Shown here: positions 7,677 through 16,810 of the stretch, one piece after another
Layout: the number at the start of each line of letters is the position of its first letter
How positions within the stretch are numbered: position 1 is the stretch's first letter
NCBI RefSeq assembly: GCF_025231485.1
Contig: NZ_CP104003.1
Coordinates: 1,054,001 to 1,118,000 of the forward strand
Source of the DNA: Salinirubellus salinus
Lineage (GTDB): Archaea; Halobacteriota; Halobacteria; Halobacteriales; Haloarculaceae
Reading direction: 5' to 3'
DNA length: 64,000 nucleotides
Notes under the pieces: model-generated
Databases searched by the model: none
What the model saw: the letters and a program-made list of their open reading frames with translations, nothing else
What the model was told of the DNA's origin: nothing
Translations under genes and position numbers: made by a program

Positions 7677-9710
7677 ATGCACGGAGCGGACACCGACCGG
7701 CGGCGACCCAGACTGGGGGTGGACGTCGGCGGGACGTTCACCGACCTCGTCGCGGTGGTCGACGGCCGACTCGCGGTCGAGAAGGTCGCGTCCACGCCGG
7801 ACGCCCCAGAACGAGGGGTCCTCGACGCGGTTCGGAGCGGCAGCCTCGACCCAGCGACGGTCGGCTTCTTCGCGCACGGGACCACCGTCGCCACCAACGC
7901 CGTCCTCGAGGGCGAGTGGGCCGACACGGCGCTCGTCACGACCGCGGGCTTCCGCGATGCGCTCGAGATCGGTCGACAGGACCGGCCCTCGCTGTACGAT
8001 CTCCACGCCGAGAAGCCACGGCCGGTCGTGGAGCGTGACCGGCGCTTCGAGGTCCGCGAACGCCTCGACGAGCGCGGCGAGGTGCTCGAACCGCTCGACG
8101 AGTCGAGTCTCGACAGTGTGGTCGAATCGGTCCGGGAGGCGGGCGTCGACAGCGTCGCGGTCTCGCTCCTGTTCGCGTACGAGAACCCTGCCCACGAGGA
8201 ACGGGTCGCCGCGCGCCTGCGCGAGACGCTCGACCCCCCGCCTTCGGTATCGCGCTCCAGTGCCGTCCTGCCGGAGGTCCGTGAGTACGAGCGGACGCTC
8301 GTCACCTGCCTGAACGCCGCGCTCCGGCCCGTCGTCGACACCTACGTCGGCGCACTCGACCGGTCGCTCGAGGACGCCGGGCTGGGAACCTCGCTCCGGC
8401 TGATGGGGTCGAACGCGGGGCTGATGTCGGCGACAGCCGCACGCGAACGTCCGGTGCAGACCCTGCTCTCGGGGCCCGCGGCGGGCGTCCGGGGTGCCAC
8501 CCACGTCGCCGGACGTGCGGGGTTCGACGACCTCCTGACGATGGACATGGGCGGTACCTCGTGCGACGTCTCGCTGGTACGCGAGGGGGATCCGGCCGTC
8601 TCGACGGCCGTCGAGGTGGGTGACTACCCGGTGGGCGTCCCGATGGTGGACGTCCACACCGTCGGCGCCGGGGGCGGGAGTATCGCGCACGTCGACGCGG
8701 GCGGTGCCCTGCGGGTCGGGCCGTCCTCGGCCGGGGCGGACCCCGGGCCGGTCTGCTACGGCCGCGGGGGGACCGAACCCACCGTGACGGACGCGAACTT
8801 CGTCCTCGGGCGCATCGACCCCGAGGCCTTTCTCGGTGACGTGGGCGGGGCGGAGAAGGCGGCCCAGGACGCCGTGGCCGACCTCGCGGCCGAGATGGGG
8901 ACGGCCACGCGCGACGCCGCCGCGGGCGTCCTCGACGTCGCGAACGCGAACATGGCGCGGGCGCTCCGCGTCGTCTCGGTCGAGCGGGGCCACGACCCGC
9001 GCGAGTTCACGCTCGTCGCGTTCGGCGGGGCTGGACCGCTCCACGCGTGTGCGCTCGCCGCCGAAGTCGGTGTCCCCCGTGTCCTCGTACCGCGTGCGGC
9101 CGGCGTGCTCTCGGCGCTCGGCCTGCTCGTCTCGGACCTCACGTACGACGAGTCCGTCTCGCGGGTCCGCCCGTTCGAGACGGTAGCCACCGAGACGGTG
9201 ACCGAGACGCTGGCCGACCTCGAGCGGCGGGGCCGTGCCCGACTCGACGAGACGGACGTCGACGAGGTGCGCGTCGAACGGTCCCTCGACGTGCGCTACC
9301 GCGGGCAGTCGTTCGACCTGTCCATCCCGGTCGACGCCGATGGTCCCGACCTCGACGCGCTGGCCGACCGCTTCCACGACGCCCACGAGCGGCGGTATGG
9401 GAGCGCCTCGCCCGGCGAACCGCTCGAACTCGTCACGGTTCGGGTGCGCGTCAGGGGCGTCGTGGGCCCGCCGGAACTGACCGTCCCCGACCGGACCGGG
9501 ACCGTCGCCGACGCGAGACGCGAGACGCGGTCGGTCTGGTTCGACGGCGAGATGTCGACCCCCGTCTACGAACGGGCGGCGCTGCCCACCGGCGCACGGG
9601 TCGACGGCCCGGCCGTCGTCGAGGGGAGCGAGTCGACCCTCGTCGTCCGGCCCGACGACGCCGTCTCCGTCGACGCCGACGGGAACCTCCTCGTGGAGGT
9701 GGAGCCGTGA
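7677..9710 (+). CDS. hyuA: Hydantoinase/oxoprolinase subunit A
   Basis: A 677-residue ATP-binding subunit of the HyuA/5-oxoprolinase family. The N terminus has the actin-like motif LGVDVGGTFTDLVAV, then FAHGTTVATNAVLEG, SNAGLMSA, LLSGPAAGVRGA and LTMDMGGTSCDVSLV, all hallmarks of the ATPase half that powers cleavage of cyclic amides such as hydantoins or 5-oxoproline. ATG 7677 is preferred over GTG 7671, two codons earlier. The TGA overlaps the hyuB GTG as GTGA. The actual substrate, and whether carboxylase- or oxoprolinase-like chemistry applies, cannot be decided from sequence. Confidence 0.92.
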   Translation: MHGADTDRRRPRLGVDVGGTFTDLVAVVDGRLAVEKVASTPDAPERGVLDAVRSGSLDPATVGFFAHGTTVATNAVLEGEWADTALVTTAGFRDALEIGRQDRPSLYDLHAEKPRPVVERDRRFEVRERLDERGEVLEPLDESSLDSVVESVREAGVDSVAVSLLFAYENPAHEERVAARLRETLDPPPSVSRSSAVLPEVREYERTLVTCLNAALRPVVDTYVGALDRSLEDAGLGTSLRLMGSNAGLMSATAARERPVQTLLSGPAAGVRGATHVAGRAGFDDLLTMDMGGTSCDVSLVREGDPAVSTAVEVGDYPVGVPMVDVHTVGAGGGSIAHVDAGGALRVGPSSAGADPGPVCYGRGGTEPTVTDANFVLGRIDPEAFLGDVGGAEKAAQDAVADLAAEMGTATRDAAAGVLDVANANMARALRVVSVERGHDPREFTLVAFGGAGPLHACALAAEVGVPRVLVPRAAGVLSALGLLVSDLTYDESVSRVRPFETVATETVTETLADLERRGRARLDETDVDEVRVERSLDVRYRGQSFDLSIPVDADGPDLDALADRFHDAHERRYGSASPGEPLELVTVRVRVRGVVGPPELTVPDRTGTVADARRETRSVWFDGEMSTPVYERAALPTGARVDGPAVVEGSESTLVVRPDDAVSVDADGNLLVEVEP

Positions 9711-11428
9711 CCGACGCCCCCGACGGGGTCGACCCGGTCACCCTCGAGGTGGTCAGGAACGCCGCCGAGTCCGTCGCCGACGAGATGAACGCCACCCTCG
9801 TCCGGACGGCCTACTCACCGAACGTCAAGGAGCGACGCGACTGCTCCTGTGCCCTGTTCGACGCCGCGGGGCGGATGGTCGCGCAGGCGGAGAACATCCC
9901 GGTCCACCTCGGGGCGATGCCGTTCTCCGTCACCGCCGCGCTGGAGCGGTTCCCACCCGCGGCGCTCGAACCCGGCGACGCCGTCCTGCTGAACGACCCC
10001 TTCGCCGGCGGCGCCCACCTGCCGGACCTCACGCTCGTGACGCCGGTGTTCGCCGACAGCGACGACCCCGTCGCGTTCGTCGCCAACCGGGCGCACCACG
10101 CCGACGTGGGCGGTGCTCGGGCGGGTGGTGTCGCGGCCGACTCCACCGAGATATTCCAGGAGGGCCTGCGCATCCCGCCCGTGAAACTGTTCGGCGGCGG
10201 CGAACCGAACGAGGCCGTCTTCGACCTCCTGCTGGCGAACGTGCGGACGCCCGAGGAGCGCCGCGGCGACCTGCGCGCCCAGCGGGCGGCCAACGAGACG
10301 GGACGCCGACGCTACCAGTCGCTCGTGGAGCGGCACGGTCGCGACCATCTCGCGACGGTCCTCGACGCCCTGCAGGACTACAGCGAGCGCCGGATGCGGG
10401 CGGCGCTCGCGGACGTCCCGGACGGTAGCTACCGCTTCGCGGACGTGCTCGACGACGACGGCCGCGGTACCGAGGACCTGCCCGTCGTGGCCACCGTCAC
10501 CGTCGAGGGCGAGGCGGTCACCGTCGACTTCGAGGGGACGGCCCCGCAGACGGCAGGCCCGGTCAACGCCGTTCGAGCGGTGACCGTCTCGGCGACGTAC
10601 TACGCCGTCCGGTGTGTGACCGACCCGGAGATCCCACCGAACGCCGGCTGTTACCGGCCGGTGACGGTCCAGACACCGGCCGGGAGCATCGTGGACCCGG
10701 AGCCACCGGCGGCCGTGGTGGCGGGCAACCTCGAGACCTCACAGCGCGTGACGGACGCGGTGCTGGGTGCGTTCGCCGAGGCCGACCCGACGCGGGCCGT
10801 CGCCGCCGGACAGGGGACGATGAACAGCGTCACCTTCGGTGGGACGGACCCCCGAACGGACGGGCCGTTCACCTTCTACGAGACGCAGGGCGGGGGCTTC
10901 GGCGGCCGTGCGGGTGCCGACGGGATGGACGGCGTCCACGTCCACATGTCGAACACGCTGAACACGCCTGTCGAGGTGCTGGAGACGGCCTACCCACTCC
11001 GGGTGCGACGGTACCAGCTCCGCGAGGACACCGGCGGGGCGGGCGAGTTCCGCGGTGGACTGGGTCTCAGGCGCGACGTGGAGGTGACGACGGAGGCCGA
11101 GTTCTCGCTCGTCGCCGACCGACATCGGCACGCCCCGTACGGCGTCCGGGGTGGCGAACCGGGCGCTCGGGGGGGAGCCTACCGGCTCTCGGACGCGGAC
11201 GAGTCCGACGAGACGGCGACACAGCTCCCGGGGAAGACGACGGGGGCGCTCTCGCCGGGCGAGGTGCTCTCCATCCGGACGCCCGGTGGAGGTGGCTACG
11301 GCGACCCCGCAGCCCGTGACCCGGCAGCCGTCGCTCGGGACCTGCGACTCGAGAAGGTGTCGGGCGACCACGCCCGCGAGGCCTACGGCTACGACCCGGA
11401 CGACGGGACCGGCGAGGAGCGCGACTGA
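9707..11428 (+). CDS. hyuB: Hydantoinase/oxoprolinase subunit B
   Basis: A 573-residue HyuB subunit. It starts GTG 9707 within the hyuA stop and reads [19 protein letters not shown], followed by the conserved [64 protein letters not shown], and the glycine-rich C-terminal [18 protein letters not shown] and [11 protein letters not shown]. HyuA and HyuB form the enzyme complex. The frame stays open for 660 bases upstream inside hyuA, but that part is arginine/proline-rich and non-coding. Confidence 0.92.
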   Translation: MTDAPDGVDPVTLEVVRNAAESVADEMNATLVRTAYSPNVKERRDCSCALFDAAGRMVAQAENIPVHLGAMPFSVTAALERFPPAALEPGDAVLLNDPFAGGAHLPDLTLVTPVFADSDDPVAFVANRAHHADVGGARAGGVAADSTEIFQEGLRIPPVKLFGGGEPNEAVFDLLLANVRTPEERRGDLRAQRAANETGRRRYQSLVERHGRDHLATVLDALQDYSERRMRAALADVPDGSYRFADVLDDDGRGTEDLPVVATVTVEGEAVTVDFEGTAPQTAGPVNAVRAVTVSATYYAVRCVTDPEIPPNAGCYRPVTVQTPAGSIVDPEPPAAVVAGNLETSQRVTDAVLGAFAEADPTRAVAAGQGTMNSVTFGGTDPRTDGPFTFYETQGGGFGGRAGADGMDGVHVHMSNTLNTPVEVLETAYPLRVRRYQLREDTGGAGEFRGGLGLRRDVEVTTEAEFSLVADRHRHAPYGVRGGEPGARGGAYRLSDADESDETATQLPGKTTGALSPGEVLSIRTPGGGGYGDPAARDPAAVARDLRLEKVSGDHAREAYGYDPDDGTGEERD

Positions 11429-11603
11429 CCCGCGCGGCCGTCGCCGCCACGCTGGCGAACAGGTGGGGCACCGCTCGCGGGTCGGTCGCCCCACGCACCC
11501 GCGGTCCCGACCCGGCAGGACTCAGCGCACGGGCCATCTGCTCCCGGGATCGTATTTGAACGTCGGGGCAGGGAGTTATCGGCCCCCCGGTCCACGGGCC
11601 GGT

Positions 11604-12068
11604 ATGCCATACAGTTACGAACCGCAGTACTACGAGGACCTGACGGAGGGCGAACGGTTCGAGTCGGCTGGCCGGACGGTCACGGAGACGGATATCGGGA
11701 TGCACTCGGCACTCACTGGCGACTGGACGGAGGTCCACACCAATGCCGAGTACGCCGCCGGGACACGGTTCGGCGAGCGCATCGGGCACGGGCCGCTGAC
11801 GTTCTCCTTAGCGACGGGACTGTTCGCCCGGTGCGGGGTGATGGAGCGAACCGTCGTGGCGTTCCTCGGCGTCGACGACCTCCACTTCCCGCGTCCGGTC
11901 CACATCGGGGACACCGTCTCGGCGACGTTCGAGGTGACCGGCCGCCGCGAGTCCGCGAGCCGTGATGGGGCCGGCATCGTCGACTTCGATACCAGCGTGA
12001 CGAACGACGACGACGAACCCGTCCTCGAGATGACGATGCGGTTCATGTTCTCGAAGCGCGAGGCCTAG
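11604..12068 (+). CDS. MaoC-like (R)-specific hydratase / dehydratase
   Basis: A 154-residue hot-dog-fold protein starting MPYSYEPQYYEDLTEGERF. The key segment is DIGMHSALTGDWTEVHTN followed by GERIGHGPLTFSLATGLF, the MaoC motif whose Asp and His act on a 2-enoyl-CoA double bond. Here the usual A-x-x-S/T-G-D-x-N-P-x-H reads A-L-T-G-D-W-T-E-V-H, keeping G, D and H. Likely substrates are short-chain enoyl-CoAs, but its neighbours do not define a pathway. It ends convergently with the pilin gene; both stop codons lie within the CTAG at 12065-12068. Confidence 0.85.
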   Translation: MPYSYEPQYYEDLTEGERFESAGRTVTETDIGMHSALTGDWTEVHTNAEYAAGTRFGERIGHGPLTFSLATGLFARCGVMERTVVAFLGVDDLHFPRPVHIGDTVSATFEVTGRRESASRDGAGIVDFDTSVTNDDDEPVLEMTMRFMFSKREA

Positions 12069-12625
12069 CGCGCGACGAGCGTCTCCGCCGCGAAGACGGT
12101 CCCCGAGGGGGTGTGGACGAACAGTACCTCGACACGGTCCCCCGAGTCGAGTTCGACGTCACCACTCGTGATGCGGAATCCCACGGTGTCTCCAGCCGAC
12201 CACCGACCGTCCGTGTCCGGGGTGTCGGTGGAGATGGGGCCCACCGTCTCACCGTATCGCTCGTCGAAGAAGTCGGGCCCGTCGACGTTCGCGGCCGTCA
12301 GTCTGTCCGCGGCGACGGGGAAGCCGACCAGCCGTGAGCGGGTGTCGGCGCTCGGAACGACGACGACGATAGAGAGGTGCTCGACGGCGACGGGCTCGCC
12401 GCCCTCGTGGGTGATACGGACCTCCTGTTCCTGCCCACCGCCGAGAGCGTAGGCAGCCAGCGGTTCGGCCTCGGTCCGGACCATCGGTCCCCGCTCGGGG
12501 ACGCCGTCTGTGAGCCCCAGCGCGAACGCACCGAGGGTCGACGCGAGGACGACGGCGACACCGACCAGCAGGACGACCCCCACCACGGGCGTCACGGCAC
12601 GCTGGTCGCTCGCTGTCGGTAGCAT
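12065..12625 (-). CDS. Type IV pilin-like protein (class III signal)
   Basis: A 186-residue secreted protein. ATG 12625 starts MLPTASDQRAVTPVVGV, a haloarchaeal prepilin: short positive leader, AVTPVVGVVLLVGVAVVLAS hydrophobic stretch for assembly, and cleavage by PibD expected just before the stretch. The rest is an acidic beta-rich domain ending in VHTPSGTVFAAETLVAR. Such proteins form adhesion pili or act as pseudopilins. It lies 32 bases after the HTH_10 regulator gene on the same strand, so they may be co-transcribed. Confidence 0.8.
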   Translation of the reverse strand: MLPTASDQRAVTPVVGVVLLVGVAVVLASTLGAFALGLTDGVPERGPMVRTEAEPLAAYALGGGQEQEVRITHEGGEPVAVEHLSIVVVVPSADTRSRLVGFPVAADRLTAANVDGPDFFDERYGETVGPISTDTPDTDGRWSAGDTVGFRITSGDVELDSGDRVEVLFVHTPSGTVFAAETLVAR

Positions 12626-12657
12626 ACGCCGGATTCCCGCCCCTTCGCACAAGAACC

Positions 12658-13299
12658 TCAGCCGTCGTCGAACAGGTGGCCGAAGAAGGTGGCCTGCGCG
12701 CGCCGGAGTCGTTCGAGGAAGGCGGACTTCGAGATGCCGAGTTCGTCGGCCACGTCACGGGCCGTCACCTCCCGCGGGACCGAGAAGTAGCCCAGCCGGA
12801 ACGCCGCCTCCACCGCCTCGGACTGGCGTGGCGTCACGTCCCAGCGCTGGGCGACGGGGGTGTCCTCGTGGGCACGGAGCGACGAGATACGCTCCAGCGA
12901 GACGCCGACCGTCTCGCCGGCGGCCGCGAGCACCTGGTCGAGCACGTCCTGTCCGACCACCGCGCCCACGAAACGCTCCGTCCCGTCGCGGAGGTGGATG
13001 GAGTCGACGAGGAACCCCACGTCCACGAGACTGTGGACCACGCACGCCTCCTTCGCGAGACATCGGTAGTTCCACCGGCCGTCGGCGGCCGTCCGGTGGA
13101 GGTAGCGGATGCGGTCGTCCTCGTCGAGGTACTCGCCCACGGCCTCGCTCGGGCTGGAGAAGTGGAGCAGCGCGTTCCCGTCCCGCCGCAGGAGGGGTGG
13201 CTGGGCGTCGACGCTCGTCCCCACCTCTCGGGTGGCGTCGGCCAGCGGGCAGTCGTCGTCGGTGACCCGGAACTCGACGACGAGGCACTCCGCTATCAT
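12658..13299 (-). CDS. HTH_10 (Bat-type) transcriptional regulator
   Basis: A 213-residue haloarchaeal regulator. The N-terminal 140 residues are a bacterio-opsin-activator-like ligand/sensor domain; the C terminus carries HTH_10, read as WDVTPRQSEAVEAAFRLGYF then ARDVADELGISKSAFLERLRRA. ATG 13299 (MIAECLVVEFRV) is the best start. It is divergent from the phenylacetate genes with a 75-base gap, which makes it the obvious candidate regulator of paaABCD, and it is followed by a pilin gene. A cysteine-containing stretch RCLAKEACVV could sense redox, but that is only a guess. Confidence 0.85.
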   Translation of the reverse strand: MIAECLVVEFRVTDDDCPLADATREVGTSVDAQPPLLRRDGNALLHFSSPSEAVGEYLDEDDRIRYLHRTAADGRWNYRCLAKEACVVHSLVDVGFLVDSIHLRDGTERFVGAVVGQDVLDQVLAAAGETVGVSLERISSLRAHEDTPVAQRWDVTPRQSEAVEAAFRLGYFSVPREVTARDVADELGISKSAFLERLRRAQATFFGHLFDDG

Positions 13300-13355
13300 G
13301 CACGTGCACAGGGACCACACCTACTTGAAACCGCGCTATGGACGGGTCAACCCGT
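13299..13355. promoter_or_regulatory. Divergent paa/HTH_10 promoter region with two palindromes
   Basis: The 10-base palindrome TGCACGTGCA (13299-13308) touches the regulator's ATG. A second perfect inverted repeat, ACGGGT-CA-ACCCGT (13342-13355), lies 19 bases before the paaA ATG. Both are where an autoregulating divergent repressor or activator could bind. No strong TATA box is obvious; ACTTGAAAC near 13323-13331 is the most AT-rich run. Confidence 0.5.
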
Positions 13356-13374
13356 ATGAGAGTCCGTCACAGAG

Positions 13375-14337
13375 ATGCGCGGAGAGATGCCACCCCTCGA
13401 CATCGAGACGGTCAAGGAACGGGCGGGCCCCCGCGAGTTCGGGCCGGGCGACGACATGCCCGAGGAGTACCGCAAGGCCGCGACCCGGATGATCCAGTTC
13501 CACGCGAACTCGGAGATCATGGGCGCGTACATCGAGCGGCCGTTCATCCGACAGGCTCCGTCGCTGGAGCGGAAGTTGGCGGTGAGCGCGCAGGTGCAGG
13601 ACGAGATCGGTCACGGGCAACTGCTCTACCGCGCCGCCGAGAACCTCGGCGTGAAGACCCGCGAGCAGATGCTGGACGAACTCGCCAGCGGCGAGGGGAA
13701 GTTCCTCAACTGCTTCCACTACCCGCTCTCGCACTGGTACGAGCTGCCGATGATAATGTTCTTCGTCGACGGAGCGGCGATGCGTCGGCAGGCGACCCTC
13801 AAGCGCACCTCGTGGGAGCCGTACGCGCACGCCATCGACAAGATCTGCTTCGAGGAGGGGTTCCACATCAAGCACGGCGAGGACATCCTCCGCGAGATCG
13901 CCAGCGGCTCGAACCACGACCGAGAACTCCTGCAGGAGGCGTTCGAGAGGTGGTGGCCGCGCATCCTCCAGTTCTTCGGGCCGACGAACGACCAGTCGGT
14001 CCACGGTGGGTTCGCGATGGACGTGGGGCTGAAGACGATGACCAACGACGACCTCCGGACGGCGTTCCTCAACGCCTACCTCCCGAAGGCCGAGAAGTAC
14101 GGCCTCGAGATTCCGGACACGCCGCACGTCGAGTACGACTCTGAGGCCGACCGCTACGAGGTGGCCGAGGAGGACCTCGACTGGGACGAGTTCGGCGAGG
14201 TCGCACGCAACGAGTACCCCACCGGCGCCGAGCAGATCGCGCGTCGACGGCGGCGGCAGGAGGCCGTCGAGTGGGTCCGTGAAGCGATTCTGGACGACTC
14301 GCCCGGCGTTGGGACCACCAGCGCCGCGGCCGACTGA
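13375..14337 (+). CDS. paaA: Phenylacetyl-CoA 1,2-epoxidase subunit PaaA
   Basis: A 320-residue ferritin-like di-iron protein, the catalytic subunit of the multicomponent epoxidase that turns phenylacetyl-CoA into its ring-1,2-epoxide. Iron-ligand motifs are visible: QDEIGHG (ExxH) and FEEGFHIKHGED. HWYELPMIMFFVDGA and AFERWWPRILQFFGP are also family-typical. ATG 13375 is used; MPPLDIETVKE at 13387 is an alternative. First gene of paaABCD-zinc ribbon, spaced two bases from paaB. Confidence 0.94.
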   Translation: MRGEMPPLDIETVKERAGPREFGPGDDMPEEYRKAATRMIQFHANSEIMGAYIERPFIRQAPSLERKLAVSAQVQDEIGHGQLLYRAAENLGVKTREQMLDELASGEGKFLNCFHYPLSHWYELPMIMFFVDGAAMRRQATLKRTSWEPYAHAIDKICFEEGFHIKHGEDILREIASGSNHDRELLQEAFERWWPRILQFFGPTNDQSVHGGFAMDVGLKTMTNDDLRTAFLNAYLPKAEKYGLEIPDTPHVEYDSEADRYEVAEEDLDWDEFGEVARNEYPTGAEQIARRRRRQEAVEWVREAILDDSPGVGTTSAAAD

Positions 14338-14339
14338 CC

Positions 14340-14684
14340 ATGCGCTGGGAAGTGTTCAGACAGGAGAAGAAGAAGGACTACCACGTCCACGTGGGCGACG
14401 TCCACGCGCCGAACGCCGAACTGGCGAAGCAGTACGCGCAGGTGATGCACGCCCGCCGGAAGCCGGCCAACTCGCTCTGGGTCGTCCCGAAGGACGCCAT
14501 CGAGACGGTGGAGGCCGACGACCACGACGTAGCGATGGGCGGCCTCACCCAGCGCGAGTACCGCTGGGCGACCAACTACAACACCGGCGAGATGGCCGCG
14601 GAGATCGAGGAGTCAGAGGCCGAACAGGTCGAGGCCGAGCGCGAGCGCAAGAAGGCCGCCGGGCAGGGCGGGGGCGACGACTGA
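14340..14684 (+). CDS. paaB: Phenylacetyl-CoA epoxidase subunit PaaB
   Basis: A 114-residue small subunit: MRWEVFRQEKKKDYHVHVGDVHAPNAELA then YAQVMHARRKPANSLWVVPK, both diagnostic of PaaB. The C-terminal 30 residues are a highly charged tail not needed for the fold. It bridges PaaA-PaaC heterodimers in the complex. The stop overlaps the paaC start as TGATG. Confidence 0.93.
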   Translation: MRWEVFRQEKKKDYHVHVGDVHAPNAELAKQYAQVMHARRKPANSLWVVPKDAIETVEADDHDVAMGGLTQREYRWATNYNTGEMAAEIEESEAEQVEAERERKKAAGQGGGDD

Positions 14685-15529
14685 TGCCCGAGATTCTCGA
14701 CCCCGCGTCGCTCTCGGACGCCGACCGGGCGGCCGTCGTCGCCGAACTGGAGTCGCTGGCCGACGACGAGTTCGTCGTCGCCGAGCGCTACATCGACTGG
14801 CAGGTCCGCGGCCCCACCCTCGAGGCCGACCTCGCCGTCGCCAACATCGCACAGGACGAGTACGGCCACGCGCGACTCTGGTACGACCTGCTCGAGGACT
14901 TCGGGCGCACCGAGGCCGAACTCATCTGGGAGCGTCCGCGCGAGGAGTTCCGTCACACCACGATGGCCGAACTCGCCTACGAGGTCGGAGACTGGGCCGA
15001 CTGCGTGCTCCGTGGGTACCTCTACGACCACTTCGAGCGGCTCCGGCTCGAGGCGCTCCAGGAGACGACCTACCCGCGCATCGCGGACCGGGTCGGCAAG
15101 GTGGTCGGGGAGGAGCACTACCACCGTGACCACGCCGAGAACTGGCTGGAGCGACTGGCCGACGGGCCGGCGAGTGCGACTGAGAGCGAGGCCCAGCGCC
15201 GGCTCCAGGCAGCGCTCGAGCGCCTCTACCCTCACGCGCTGACGATGTTCGAACCCACCGAACACGAGTCGCGTATCGTGGCGTCCGGCGTCCGGCCGGT
15301 GTCGCTGGCCGAACTCCGCGAGGACTGGCTGGCCGTGACGACGCCCTTCCTCGAGGGACTCGGACTGTCCGTGCCGGAGCCACGCCTCCCCGAGTCGGGT
15401 GTCCGTGGCCGCGACGGCACCCACTCCGGCGACTGGGACCGGCTGTACGACGAGTTCACGTACACCTACGAGATGCTCGGGCGCGAGCCGGCGAAGTTGA
15501 TGACCGACCCCGACGAGGTGGACGTCTGA
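14684..15529 (+). CDS. paaC: Phenylacetyl-CoA epoxidase subunit PaaC
   Basis: A 281-residue ferritin-like scaffold subunit. ATG 14684 overlaps the paaB stop by one base and begins MPEILDPASLSDADRA. AQDEYGHARLWYDLL and VVGEEHYHRDHAENWLERLA correspond to the ferritin helices; in characterised complexes PaaC is structural, pairing with catalytic PaaA. Ends in a one-base overlap with paaD. Confidence 0.93.
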   Translation: MPEILDPASLSDADRAAVVAELESLADDEFVVAERYIDWQVRGPTLEADLAVANIAQDEYGHARLWYDLLEDFGRTEAELIWERPREEFRHTTMAELAYEVGDWADCVLRGYLYDHFERLRLEALQETTYPRIADRVGKVVGEEHYHRDHAENWLERLADGPASATESEAQRRLQAALERLYPHALTMFEPTEHESRIVASGVRPVSLAELREDWLAVTTPFLEGLGLSVPEPRLPESGVRGRDGTHSGDWDRLYDEFTYTYEMLGREPAKLMTDPDEVDV

Positions 15530-15945
15530 TGGCCAGCGGCGAGTTCGACGACGACCCGCGCTACTGCGGGTACACGACCTACGAGTTCGGCGAGGTCGAC
15601 CCCGACGGCTTGCCCGCGACGGGCGAGGGTGCGACGGGCGTCGAGCGCCGCGTCTGGGACGCGCTCTACGAGGTTGAGGACCCGGAGATGCCCGTCTCCG
15701 TCGTCGACCTCGGACTGATCTACGGCGTCGACGTGACCGACGGTCACGCGAGCGTCCGGATGACGCTCACGTACACGGGCTGTCCCGCCCGCGACATGCT
15801 CCTCGGCGACGTGGAGAGCGCGGCGGCGAGTGCCGAGGGAGTCGAGTCGTCCGCGGTCGAACTCGTCTGGTCGCCGGAGTGGAGTCTCGACCTCGTCACC
15901 GAGGCCGGGAAGACGGCCCTCCGCGAGTTCGGGGTGAGTATCTGA
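15529..15945 (+). CDS. paaD: PaaD, MIP18-family Fe-S maturation domain only
   Basis: A 138-residue protein with the MIP18/DUF59 domain: VWDALYEVEDPEMPVSVVDLGLIY and MTLTYTGCPARDML, where the Cys serves in iron-sulfur delivery in this family. Bacterial PaaD (about 165 residues) continues into a C-terminal four-cysteine zinc ribbon; here the protein stops after EFGVSI and the ribbon is encoded by the next short gene. It probably helps mature the di-iron or Fe-S components of the epoxidase. The start overlaps the paaC stop by one base. Confidence 0.9.
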   Translation: MASGEFDDDPRYCGYTTYEFGEVDPDGLPATGEGATGVERRVWDALYEVEDPEMPVSVVDLGLIYGVDVTDGHASVRMTLTYTGCPARDMLLGDVESAAASAEGVESSAVELVWSPEWSLDLVTEAGKTALREFGVSI

Positions 15946-15946
15946 G

Positions 15947-16117
15947 ATGCGCGGCCTCCGTCCCGACCCGTCGACCGACGTGGCGGCCGACGGCCCCGCG
16001 GCCTGCCCGTACTGCGGCGGCGAGAACACCGAGCGGGAACACCCACGGGGGCCGTCGCGGTGTCGGTCCATCCACTTCTGTCTCGACTGCGAGGAGCCGT
16101 TCGAGGCGATGACGTAG
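15947..16117 (+). CDS. PaaD C-terminal zinc-ribbon as a free-standing gene
   Basis: A 56-residue protein, ATG one base after the paaD stop. It contains CPYCGGENTEREHPRG followed by CRSIHFCLDCEEPFEAM, which reproduces the zinc ribbon at the C terminus of bacterial PaaD (CPxCG, FGSTxCKxLYRCxxCxEPF). The phenylacetate cluster is thus paaABC-D-ribbon, with PaaD split in two. No PaaE reductase gene follows; a partner flavoprotein must be encoded elsewhere. Confidence 0.85.
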   Translation: MRGLRPDPSTDVAADGPAACPYCGGENTEREHPRGPSRCRSIHFCLDCEEPFEAMT

Positions 16118-16176
16118 GTACAGCGGCGGTTTGACACTCCTGAAGACACTTTACAGCGGCCCCGTTCGACGTGGGT

Positions 16177-16743
16177 ATGCGACGTGCCCTCCCGCTCGTT
16201 GCGCTGGCATCGCTCCTCGTCCTCCCCGGCTGTCTCTCGGCCGCCGGTCCGGGGAGTCCGACGCCCGAGACGCCGGACCGGACCGACACGCCGTCGCCGT
16301 ACCCCACGCCGACGGGCGCGTGTGACGCGGTGGACCAGCAGACCGTGGACCCGTACCGTGACGACGTGGAACCGAGCGACCTGCCGTCGCGGCCGACGAA
16401 CCTGACCGCCGAGTCCGTCGAGGCCTACGTCGCGTCGTTCGAGGAGGCGTACGCGCGGAACGGAGCCCTCTCGGACGCCTCGACGCAGGTGAACACGCTG
16501 GTGACCGTCGAGAACGTCACCGAGCGGGACGGGACCTGGGTCGTCGACCTCGTCTCGCGGACGAACACGTGGGCGCAGGGCACCGCGTCCGGCACCGCGA
16601 CCGCGACGGTCGTCCACGGCGACGGTGCGAGCATCCACGTCCGCTATCACCTGTCCAGCGAGGGACTCTACCGGCAGGAACTGGGCTACGACGAGACGCC
16701 CCAGTCCGGCCAGTTCGGCCGCCCGGTGACCTGTCTCGGCTGA
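16177..16743 (+). CDS. Secreted lipoprotein, function unknown
   Basis: A 188-residue protein with a classical lipoprotein signal: MRRALPLVALASLLVLPGC, lipobox LPGC with Cys at residue 19, then a Ser/Thr/Pro-rich linker (about residues 23-48). The mature domain is about 140 residues with Cys near residues 50 and 186 that could pair, and an EEAYARNG-SDASTQVNTLVTVENV segment. ATG 16177 is chosen over GTG 16171. A TATA-like ACTTTACAG lies near 16147-16155, and TACAGCGGC occurs twice upstream as a short direct repeat. Confidence 0.75.
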   Translation: MRRALPLVALASLLVLPGCLSAAGPGSPTPETPDRTDTPSPYPTPTGACDAVDQQTVDPYRDDVEPSDLPSRPTNLTAESVEAYVASFEEAYARNGALSDASTQVNTLVTVENVTERDGTWVVDLVSRTNTWAQGTASGTATATVVHGDGASIHVRYHLSSEGLYRQELGYDETPQSGQFGRPVTCLG

Positions 16744-16810
16744 GCGGCGAGCCACCGGGGTGGGCACGTGCCGTGCAAACAGTTAACGCGTTGAGGGCGT
16801 ACCCGGAGAT

